From Saprospiraceae bacterium (GTDB lineage: Bacteria > Bacteroidota > Bacteroidia > Chitinophagales > Saprospiraceae): DNA of 5,254 nucleotides. Under the pieces are notes generated by a model. It saw only the letters and a list, made by a program, of their open reading frames with translations. It made no database searches and had not been told where the DNA came from. The translations under genes were made by a program, and so were the position numbers. Shown in pieces: positions 1 to 5,254 of this stretch. Each line of letters opens with the position of its first letter. The first letter of the stretch is position 1. The DNA is taken from the NCBI GenBank assembly GCA_027031185.1, contig JALVEF010000053.1:1-5254 (forward strand), given 5' to 3'.

Positions 1-229
1 CACTTACTTGCCCTAAAAGCGAAGCAAATAGCGCACTTCAAGCAAAAAGCATAAGTGGAAAGGGGCAAAGCCAAAATCAAGTAAGCAAGTTAGTGCGGGG
101 CCGCAAAACCGTCCCGCACTTACTTGCCCTAAAAGCGAAGCAAATAGCGCACTTCAAGCAAAAAGCATAAGTGGAAAGGGGCAAAGCCAAAATCAAGTAA
201 AGCAAGTTAGTGCGGGGCCGCAAAACCGT
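1..229. repeat. Tandem pair of 116-bp non-coding repeat units, truncated at left edge
   Basis: Two nearly identical copies lie head to tail with a period of 116 bp. Copy 1 covers 1-112 and copy 2 covers 117-229, joined by the tetranucleotide CCCG at 113-116. The only difference I see is one extra A in copy 2 (GTAAAGCAAG near 197-206, against GTAAGCAAG at 81-89). The sequence beyond 229 is unrelated, so the array ends there. It probably continues to the left, because copy 1 begins exactly at the window edge without its expected CCCG. No ORF of useful length lies in it. Near-identity implies recent duplication or homogenisation. It is not a CRISPR array, because the units abut directly with no variable spacers. 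Confidence 0.93.
113..216. repeat. Inverted-repeat-bounded unit inside the tandem repeat (long imperfect hairpin)
   Basis: One repeat unit is bounded by inverted arms: CCCGCACTTACTTG at 113-126 and CAAGTTAGTGCGGG at 203-216 are complementary at 13 of 14 positions. Two further complementary pairs lie nested inside: TTGCCC with GGGCAA, and CACTT with AAGTG (in copy 1 at 8-13/63-68 and 34-38/53-57). The whole unit could therefore fold as a long interrupted hairpin of about 100 nt. The right arm of copy 1 is at 86-99. Its AGTGCGGG (92-99) can pair instead with CCCGCACT (113-120) across the copy junction. Small size, terminal inverted repeats and absence of coding capacity recall a MITE or large REP-like element. 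No target-site duplication can be judged, because the left end is outside the window. Confidence 0.65.
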
Positions 230-334
230 TAAATAGTTGCGTCAGTGGACGCTGAACCCCCTTCGTTCGTTTTCCCGGCAAGTCGTGATTTGTATGGTAT
301 TATATTTCCTTTTCAAGTAGATAAATAGTAGTGC
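230..334. other. Non-coding spacer between the repeat array and the terminator
   Basis: No gene is visible. A small perfect hairpin lies directly after the repeat (GCGTC 239-243, loop AGTG, GACGC 248-252) without a T tract, so it is not an intrinsic terminator. An AT-rich stretch at about 293-310 contains TATATTTC (301-308), which matches seven of eight positions of the Bacteroidota -7 box TAnnTTTG. I see no well-spaced -33 element for it, and any transcript starting there would meet the terminator at 335-368 almost at once. Confidence 0.5.
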
Positions 335-368
335 AGCGGGACGGTGTTTCAGACACCGTCCCGCTTTT
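335..368 (+). terminator. Strong rho-independent terminator upstream of uvrA
   Basis: A perfect 13-bp stem, AGCGGGACGGTGT (335-347) with ACACCGTCCCGCT (353-365), encloses the loop TTCAG (348-352). It runs into TTTT (365-368, followed by AT), the layout of an intrinsic terminator reading rightward. No comparable T tract follows in the leftward direction. The gene it serves would lie left of the window, unless a short leader transcript starts in 230-334. It should insulate uvrA from upstream transcription, so the uvrA promoter is expected between about 369 and 433, unless the hairpin acts as an attenuator. Confidence 0.85.
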
Positions 369-384
369 ATATGGAGACAGGGAT

Positions 385-420
385 TTTGCATAGGCCCAAA
401 ACCAAGCATCGTACCATTTG
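385..420 (+). promoter_or_regulatory. Weak candidate promoter for uvrA
   Basis: Between the terminator and the uvrA start, the only near match to the Bacteroidota housekeeping promoter (TTTG, about 20 bp, TAnnTTTG) is TTTG at 385-388 plus TACCATTTG at 412-420. The -7-like box has one base too many between TA and TTTG, and the gap of 23 bp is slightly long. Initiation here would give a very short 5' leader. The call rests mainly on position: the terminator ends at 368 and the start codon is at 434. Confidence 0.22.
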
Positions 421-433
421 TTTACTGTCTGCC

Positions 434-3286
434 ATGCCAAGGACAAAATCAAAAGAACAAGACCAAATTGCCATCATCGGGGCCCGCGTCCACAATCTGA
501 AGGACATTGATTTGGCCTTGCCGCGCAATCAGTTGGTAGTTATTACCGGTGTGAGCGGCAGCGGCAAATCCTCTTTGGCCTTTGACACCATTTACGCCGA
601 AGGCCAACGACGCTACATGGAGACCTTCTCCGCTTATGCCCGCCAGTTTATTGGCCAGATGGAGCGCCCGGACGTAGAAAAAATCACCGGCCTCAGTCCT
701 GTCATATCCATCGAGCAAAAGACCACAAACAAAAATCCACGCTCCACCGTCGGCACCGTAACCGAAGTATATGACTTCCTGCGACTGCTGTATGCACGTG
801 CTGCCGACGCTTACTCCTATGTCACCGGCAAGAAGATGGTCAGCTTGACCGATGACCAAATCGTGGAAACCGTATTGAGGGACTTCACCGGAAAGAAAAT
901 ATCCATCCTGGCTCCTCTCGTCCGCGCCCGTAAAGGCCACTACCGCGAACTTTTCGACCACATGCGAAGGCTCGGGTTCAGCAAGGCACGCGTAAACAGC
1001 CGGATAATGAACCTGAGTCCGGCTCCCAAGCTGGACCGCTACAAAACCCACGACATTGAGTTGGTCGTGGATCGTATCTCCCTGACCGATGACAAAGAAG
1101 ACCGCTTTCGCAAATCCCTGGAGCTGGCTATGAAGATGGGCGAAGACTCCGTCCTCATCCTGGATATGGAATCAGACCAAATCCACCCTTTCAGCCGCCA
1201 CCTCATGTGCCCCGTGTCCGGCATCTCCTATCAGACACCTTCGCCCAACAACTTTTCATTCAACTCCCCTTATGGGGCCTGCCCGACCTGCAACGGTCTG
1301 GGAAGTGTCACCGAAGTGGATCTGGATCTTGTCATCCCGGACGACAAGGCATCCATCAATCAAGGCGGAATCGCCCCTCTGGGCGAAGTCCGGGACAACG
1401 CCGTTTTCAGGCAACTCCGCAAGCTGGCCAACAAGTACGACTTCACCTTCTCCACCCCCATCCGCAAAATCCCCAAAAAAGCGCTGGACATCATCTTGTA
1501 CGGCGGGGATAGTTCCTTGATCAGCAATCGCCGATACAGCTTCGACGAGAGCAACTCTGACATCGGAAACCTGGGACTCATCAATCTGCTAAAGCGCTGG
1601 CACAACTATTCCTCCTCCGAAAAAATGCGGCAATGGGCCGAAGACTTTATGACCGTCAACACCTGCCCGGACTGTCAGGGCTACAGACTCAATAAAGTAT
1701 CGCTCCATTTTAAGTTAGCCGGCAAACACATCGGCGAATTGGCCGAAATGGATTTGGAAACACTCGAATCCTGGCTGACCGGCGTCCAAAACAAACTTAA
1801 AGGCAAGCAAGCCGTCATCGCCAAAGAAGTACTCAAAGAAATTTTGTTCCGCCTCCGCTTTCTCAATCAGGTGGGACTCGGATATCTCAATCTCAACCGT
1901 CCCGCCCGCACACTCTCGGGCGGCGAAGCACAACGCATCCGGCTGGCCACCCAAATCGGTTCCCAGCTGACCGGCATTACCTACGTCCTCGATGAGCCCA
2001 GTATCGGACTGCATCAGCGCGACAATCACCGCCTTATAGACTCTCTTCGGCAACTCACCCGAATCGGCAACAGTGTCATCGTCGTCGAACATGACAAGGA
2101 CATTATGCTGGCATCCGACTATTTGGTGGACCTCGGCCCCGGAGCCGGCAAACACGGCGGCCAAATCGTTGCTGCCGGCCCGCCGGCTTCCTTCAAAAAA
2201 CACCAATCACTCACCGCTCAATACATCAACAACAAGCTCCGCATCCCCTTGCCCAAACGCCGCCGCAAAGGATCCGGCAAAAAACTCATCCTCGAAGGCG
2301 CTACCGGCAACAACTTAAAAAATGTCACGCTCACCCTGCCGCTTGGCACTTTCATCTGCGTCACCGGCGTATCGGGCAGCGGCAAGTCATCCCTCATCAA
2401 CGACACCCTCTATCCCATCCTGCGCAAGCATTTTCACCGAAGCTTACAAAAGCCCCTGCCCTACCGGCGGATTCGCGGTCTCAAACACCTCGACAAGGTC
2501 ATCGAAGTGGATCAATCGCCCATCGGCAGAACACCCCGATCCAACCCCGCCACCTACACCGGTGTCTTTACCCACATCCGTCAGCTTTTCGCCAAACTAC
2601 CCGAGGCCAAAATCCGCGGATACAAGCCCGGACGCTTCTCTTTTAATGTGGAGGGCGGCAGATGCACCACCTGCAATGGTTCCGGTATGCGCATCATCGA
2701 GATGAACTTCCTGCCCGACGTCCATGTGGAGTGTGAGTCCTGTCTGGGGCGCCGCTACAACCGCGAAACATTGGAAATCGTATATAAAGGCAAAACCATC
2801 AATGACGTCCTCAATCTCACCGTGTCCGAAGCGGTCCGCTTCTTTGAGCACATTCCTCAAATCCACAAAAAACTCAAAACCCTCGAAGATGTCGGATTAG
2901 GATACATTACACTTGGCCAACAGGCCACTACATTATCCGGCGGTGAAGCCCAGCGCGTCAAGCTGGCATCCGAACTATCCAGACGGGACACCGGCAACAC
3001 ACTCTACATCCTGGACGAGCCGACCACCGGACTCCATTTTGATGACATCCGCCAGTTGATCAACGTCCTGAACAAACTGGTCGAAAAAGGCAACACCGTC
3101 ATCGTCATTGAACACAACCTGGACGTCATCAAAATGGCAGACCACATCATTGACATTGGTCCGGAAGGCGGCGCACGCGGCGGCCAAATCGTCGCCACGG
3201 GCACACCTGAGCAGATCGCCCGCAAACACAAATCCCATACCGCCGCATTCCTGAAAAGAGAGCTGGAAACCCACTCAAATTCCTGA
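434..3286 (+). CDS. uvrA: Excinuclease ABC subunit A (UvrA), nucleotide excision repair damage-recognition ATPase
   Basis: UvrA is a cytoplasmic dimeric ABC-type ATPase that scans DNA for bulky lesions with UvrB and loads UvrB for incision by UvrC. The 950-residue product is full length for the family (E. coli about 940). First nucleotide-binding domain: Walker A GVSGSGKSS (39-47, Lys45), conserved IEQKTTNKNPRSTVGTVTE (93-111), UvrB-binding region about 120-250, insertion domain about 295-400, CPDC (411-414), signature LSGGEAQRIRLA (494-505), Walker B YVLDEP (517-522), His553. Second domain: Walker A GVSGSGKSS (645-653, Lys651), complete zinc module CTTC (744-747) with CESC (767-770), signature LSGGEAQRVKLA (834-845), Walker B YILDEP (858-863), His894. 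The UvrB-binding region favours classical UvrA over UvrA2. The zinc module at 259-286 lacks one cysteine (CPVS, then CPTC). ATG 434 is chosen because MPRTKSKEQDQIAIIGARVHNL aligns with known N-termini; the GTG at 344 lies inside the terminator hairpin, and ATG 371 would add 21 atypical residues. No Shine-Dalgarno is visible. Confidence 0.97.
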   Translation: MPRTKSKEQDQIAIIGARVHNLKDIDLALPRNQLVVITGVSGSGKSSLAFDTIYAEGQRRYMETFSAYARQFIGQMERPDVEKITGLSPVISIEQKTTNKNPRSTVGTVTEVYDFLRLLYARAADAYSYVTGKKMVSLTDDQIVETVLRDFTGKKISILAPLVRARKGHYRELFDHMRRLGFSKARVNSRIMNLSPAPKLDRYKTHDIELVVDRISLTDDKEDRFRKSLELAMKMGEDSVLILDMESDQIHPFSRHLMCPVSGISYQTPSPNNFSFNSPYGACPTCNGLGSVTEVDLDLVIPDDKASINQGGIAPLGEVRDNAVFRQLRKLANKYDFTFSTPIRKIPKKALDIILYGGDSSLISNRRYSFDESNSDIGNLGLINLLKRWHNYSSSEKMRQWAEDFMTVNTCPDCQGYRLNKVSLHFKLAGKHIGELAEMDLETLESWLTGVQNKLKGKQAVIAKEVLKEILFRLRFLNQVGLGYLNLNRPARTLSGGEAQRIRLATQIGSQLTGITYVLDEPSIGLHQRDNHRLIDSLRQLTRIGNSVIVVEHDKDIMLASDYLVDLGPGAGKHGGQIVAAGPPASFKKHQSLTAQYINNKLRIPLPKRRRKGSGKKLILEGATGNNLKNVTLTLPLGTFICVTGVSGSGKSSLINDTLYPILRKHFHRSLQKPLPYRRIRGLKHLDKVIEVDQSPIGRTPRSNPATYTGVFTHIRQLFAKLPEAKIRGYKPGRFSFNVEGGRCTTCNGSGMRIIEMNFLPDVHVECESCLGRRYNRETLEIVYKGKTINDVLNLTVSEAVRFFEHIPQIHKKLKTLEDVGLGYITLGQQATTLSGGEAQRVKLASELSRRDTGNTLYILDEPTTGLHFDDIRQLINVLNKLVEKGNTVIVIEHNLDVIKMADHIIDIGPEGGARGGQIVATGTPEQIARKHKSHTAAFLKRELETHSNS

Positions 3287-3301
3287 TCAGGCCCGCCTTG
3301 C

Positions 3302-3354
3302 CCCTTCCAAAGGGCCCTTCCCCTCAAATTTCACGCCATTTTTTTGGTTTTTTT
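3302..3354 (+). terminator. Possible weak terminator region after uvrA
   Basis: A short stem, CCCTT (3302-3306) with AAGGG (3310-3314), lies 15 nt beyond the uvrA stop codon. It is followed, about 25 nt later, by two seven-T runs separated by GG (3339-3345 and 3348-3354). The stem is short, has a 3-nt loop, and is too far from the T runs for a textbook intrinsic terminator. It also competes with the palindrome AAGGGCCCTT. Position after a gene end and the long T runs are the only support. Confidence 0.25.
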
Positions 3355-3468
3355 CAAAAAAAATCTTACCTTCTCCCCAGCGCCGGCGCATTGAATCCGT
3401 CCGGACGAAACAATCCCTAAAAACCTGGTTCTCTTTTAGTTAGAAATAACAATAAAATTACAGGCGGG

Positions 3469-3478
3469 GAAACGTTTC
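3469..3478. promoter_or_regulatory. Palindromic site GAAACGTTTC, possible operator
   Basis: This is a perfect 10-bp palindrome with a central CG, 133 bp before the rpoN start and just downstream of the AT-rich stretch at about 3430-3460. The AAACGTTT core resembles operators of LacI-family regulators, which have a central CpG. No regulator gene is in the window to support this, so the functional reading is a guess from sequence shape. Confidence 0.18.
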
Positions 3479-3489
3479 GTCCTGCTGAC

Positions 3490-3516
3490 CCGGCCGGCCG
3501 GCGAAACCGGCCCGCC
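3490..3516. repeat. GC-only palindrome and hairpin upstream of rpoN
   Basis: CCGGCCGGCCGG (3490-3501) is a perfect 12-bp palindrome. Its right half, GGCCGG (3496-3501), can also pair with CCGGCC (3507-3512) across the loop CGAAA, giving a very stable hairpin about 100 nt before the rpoN start codon. There is no T tract on either side in either direction, so it is not an intrinsic terminator. It could be a leader structure of the rpoN transcript, a REP-like remnant or a protein-binding site; the sequence does not decide. Confidence 0.5.
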
Positions 3517-3610
3517 AAGCGCCCGGATCGTGCAACTTTACGCCCCTTTACCCGGTATAAATGGATGCGTGTATTGGGGCATTTCGTACATCCTAAAGAT
3601 TGAGAAGACG

Positions 3611-5182
3611 ATGATTAGTCAGAAAGCGACGCAAAAACAAATTCAAAAACTATCTCCCCAACAGATTCAGTTGATGAAGCTGATGCAGCTGCCTACATCC
3701 GCACTACTGGAACGCATCGAAGAAGAAATCGAAGTCAATCCTACGCTGGACATGGACAATGGATACGGTGCATCCGAAGACAATGGCGGCGGCGAGACAG
3801 ATACCGACACTCAGGAGAGTGATTTTGATGAACTGGACGACGCCTACAATGCCGCCGAAGTCGTCAATACATCCGACAATCCCGAACCGGAAATTGACGC
3901 CGCTTCTTCCAAGGACATCGAGCTGGACGATTACATCGAAAATTATATCGAAGAAGACCCCATCATCTACAAGTCCACCGCCGGCGTCAAAGACGAAGAA
4001 GAGCGCAGCATCCCTTTTACCGTCCAGACCAGTTTCGCCGAACATCTCACCGAGCAGCTCAGCTCTCTGGACCTCGATGACACCGAGCGCATCATCGCCG
4101 AGCAAATCATCGGCAGCATTGACTCCGATGGTTATCTCAGACGTGATATCCACGCAATGGTCAATGACCTGGCATTCTCCTACAACATTGACGTCACCCC
4201 GGAACAAATCGAAAAAGTCCTCAAACAAATCCAGCAATTTGACCCCCTCGGCGTTGCCGCACGCAACCTGCAGGAATGCTTGACCATCCAACTGGAGCAC
4301 TTGCACCGAGAAGCATCCCGTTTGGACAAAGAAAACAAAGAAAACATCGAGCTGGCCATCAAAATCATCAACAAATACTTTGATGCATTTACCAAAAAAC
4401 ACTACGACAAGCTGGGCAAGGGACTGGGAATCTCTACCGACAGACTCAAGAAAGTCATCAACATCATTACCAGCTTAAACCCCAAACCCGCGTCCGGTTA
4501 TAACCCCGGCACATCCGCCCAAAACTATATCGTCCCGGACTTCTTTATCGAAAACAAAGACGGCAAACTGGAATTGACCGTCAACTCAATCAACGCTCCC
4601 GACTTGCGCGTCAGCGATTATTACAAAGAAGTGTTGACATCCTACCTGAACAACAAAAAGAAAAACAAGCCATCCAAAAAACAAAAAGAAACCATCAACT
4701 TTATCAAAAGCAAAATTGACTCCGCCAAGTGGTTTATTGACGCCATCAAACAGCGCTACAACACCATGCTCAACGTCATGTACTCCATCATGCAATTGCA
4801 GAGCGATTATTTCCTCACCGGTGACCCCGCCAAGCTCCGACCCATGATCCTCAAAGACATTGCCGACATGACAGGGCTTGATATCTCTACCGTCTCGCGA
4901 GTCGCCAACAGCAAGTATGTCCAGACCGAATTTGGCACCAAACTCCTGAAAGAGTTCTTCTCCGAATCCATGCAGACCGAGAGCGGTGACCAGGTCTCCA
5001 CTCACCAGGTCAAAAACGCACTCAAAGAGATCATCGCAAAGGAAGACAAGAAAAAACCGCTCAGCGATGAAAAACTCATGTCCATGCTCAAAAACATGGG
5101 CTACAACATCGCCCGCCGTACCGTTGCCAAGTACCGCGAGCAACTCGGCATCCCCGTGGCACGTATGCGCAAAAAGCTCTGA
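3611..5182 (+). CDS. rpoN: RNA polymerase sigma-54 factor RpoN
   Basis: RpoN directs core RNA polymerase to -24/-12 promoters, which open only with an AAA+ enhancer-binding activator. The 523-residue product shows the family order. Region I (about 1-48) is the glutamine- and leucine-rich activator-interacting segment (QKLSPQQIQLMKLMQLPTSALLERIEEEIEVNPTL). Region II (about 49-134) is a long, strongly acidic linker. The core-binding domain spans about 135-330, including DPLGVAARNLQECL (211-224). A lysine-rich stretch (349-359) precedes SAKWFIDAIKQR (371-382). The DNA-binding helix-turn-helix is LKDIADMTGLDISTVSRVANSKYV (414-437). The RpoN box, ARRTVAKYRE (501-510), is intact and reads the -24 element. 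The protein is somewhat longer than E. coli RpoN (477), mostly through region II. ATG 3611 is chosen because family proteins begin close to the QKLSPQQ motif; the upstream in-frame GTG at 3530 would add 27 unrelated residues. Purine-rich GATTGAGAAGACG precedes the start, without a well-spaced Shine-Dalgarno. No activator gene is nearby. Confidence 0.96.
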   Translation: MISQKATQKQIQKLSPQQIQLMKLMQLPTSALLERIEEEIEVNPTLDMDNGYGASEDNGGGETDTDTQESDFDELDDAYNAAEVVNTSDNPEPEIDAASSKDIELDDYIENYIEEDPIIYKSTAGVKDEEERSIPFTVQTSFAEHLTEQLSSLDLDDTERIIAEQIIGSIDSDGYLRRDIHAMVNDLAFSYNIDVTPEQIEKVLKQIQQFDPLGVAARNLQECLTIQLEHLHREASRLDKENKENIELAIKIINKYFDAFTKKHYDKLGKGLGISTDRLKKVINIITSLNPKPASGYNPGTSAQNYIVPDFFIENKDGKLELTVNSINAPDLRVSDYYKEVLTSYLNNKKKNKPSKKQKETINFIKSKIDSAKWFIDAIKQRYNTMLNVMYSIMQLQSDYFLTGDPAKLRPMILKDIADMTGLDISTVSRVANSKYVQTEFGTKLLKEFFSESMQTESGDQVSTHQVKNALKEIIAKEDKKKPLSDEKLMSMLKNMGYNIARRTVAKYREQLGIPVARMRKKL

Positions 5183-5196
5183 CGCACGTCCTAATA

Positions 5197-5232
5197 AATA
5201 GAAAGCCGACGCGTTTGCGTCGGCTTTCTATT
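5197..5232. terminator. Rho-independent terminator after rpoN, likely bidirectional
   Basis: A perfect 16-bp stem, AATAGAAAGCCGACGC (5197-5212) with GCGTCGGCTTTCTATT (5217-5232), closes a GTTT loop (5213-5216), beginning 14 nt after the rpoN stop codon. The CTTTCTATT end supplies a T-rich tail rightward. Read leftward, the same arm continues into TTTATTAGG, so it could also stop a convergent gene entering from the right. The 22 bases beyond it contain no recognisable feature. Confidence 0.9.
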
Positions 5233-5254
5233 GGCTTGTTTGTTTCAGCTTGCA

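Larger units (their letters stand above)
3287..3610. other. uvrA-rpoN intergenic region, palindrome-rich
   Basis: No gene is supported in these 324 bp. Reading rightward it holds a C-rich segment, a T/A-tract block (3339-3363), and several short perfect palindromes: AAGGGCCCTT (3310-3319), GCGCCGGCGC (3380-3389), CGTCCGGACG (3398-3407), GAAACGTTTC (3469-3478) and CCGGCCGGCCGG (3490-3501). An AT-rich part at about 3430-3460 contains TAAAAT (3453-3458), and TATAAAT lies at 3556-3562. It must contain the rpoN promoter unless rpoN is read through from uvrA. None of the promoter-like boxes has a convincing partner element. Confidence 0.6.

Noticed and set aside
1..229. CRISPR array
   Set aside because: The repeated unit is 116 bp, the copies abut with no unique spacers, and no cas gene is present.
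344..433. N-terminal extension of UvrA from GTG 344 (or ATG 371)
   Set aside because: GTG 344 is inside the stem of a strong terminator and ATG 371 is 3 nt past its T tract. The added residues do not resemble UvrA N-termini, whereas ATG 434 gives a normal start.
449..1051. 200-codon open frame on the minus strand opposite uvrA
   Set aside because: It lies wholly opposite conserved uvrA motifs and shows no family resemblance; it is a shadow of the codon bias of uvrA.
2342..2358. Sigma-54-like TGGCAC followed by TCTGC within uvrA
   Set aside because: The -12 half is misspaced and imperfect. The site lies inside conserved coding sequence just before the second Walker A motif, with no gene start nearby.
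3530..3610. N-terminal extension of RpoN from GTG 3530
   Set aside because: The 27 extra residues have no resemblance to sigma-54, whose activator-interacting region normally starts at the protein N-terminus, as it does from ATG 3611.
3704..4402. 232-codon open frame on the minus strand opposite rpoN
   Set aside because: It is antisense to well-conserved rpoN sequence, and its composition (rich in F, D, V and G) is what the complement of acidic Asp/Glu-rich codons gives. It has no recognisable motif.
5157..5172. Sigma-54-like promoter TGGCACG followed by GC near the end of rpoN
   Set aside because: The -24-like half is perfect, but the GC of the -12 half is one base too close and the TT before it is missing. 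The site encodes the conserved VARMR tail of RpoN, and no gene follows in the window.

Overview
The window looks like ordinary chromosome from a Bacteroidota (Bacteroidetes) bacterium of moderate GC content. The main evidence is the RpoN protein: its C-terminal half (VANSKYVQTEFG, EDKKKPLSDEKL, REQLGIPVARMRKKL) and its lysine-rich insert before an SAKWFIDAIKQR segment match the sigma-54 style of that phylum. The degenerate first zinc motif of UvrA and the lack of a clear Shine-Dalgarno sequence before either gene agree with this. I cannot name a genus.

Layout. Positions 1-229 hold two tandem copies of a 116-bp non-coding repeat whose unit is bounded by inverted repeats; the array is cut by the left window edge. 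Positions 230-334 are non-coding. A strong rho-independent terminator (335-368) follows and closes off whatever lies upstream. The first gene, uvrA (434-3286, 950 aa), encodes the damage-recognition ATPase of nucleotide excision repair. A 324-bp intergenic region (3287-3610) contains long T and A tracts and an unusual cluster of short perfect palindromes. The second gene, rpoN (3611-5182, 523 aa), encodes sigma-54. A 16-bp perfect-stem terminator (5197-5232) ends it.

The two genes share a strand but are far apart and have unrelated roles, so they are probably separate transcription units. Both have spurious in-frame GTG extensions: the one for uvrA would begin inside the terminator hairpin, and the one for rpoN would add 27 residues unlike the family N-terminus. 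The starts given here are the internal ATG codons.

I found no new multi-gene system. The items most worth a second look are the palindromic tandem repeat, the palindrome-rich uvrA-rpoN spacer, and the incomplete first zinc motif of UvrA.
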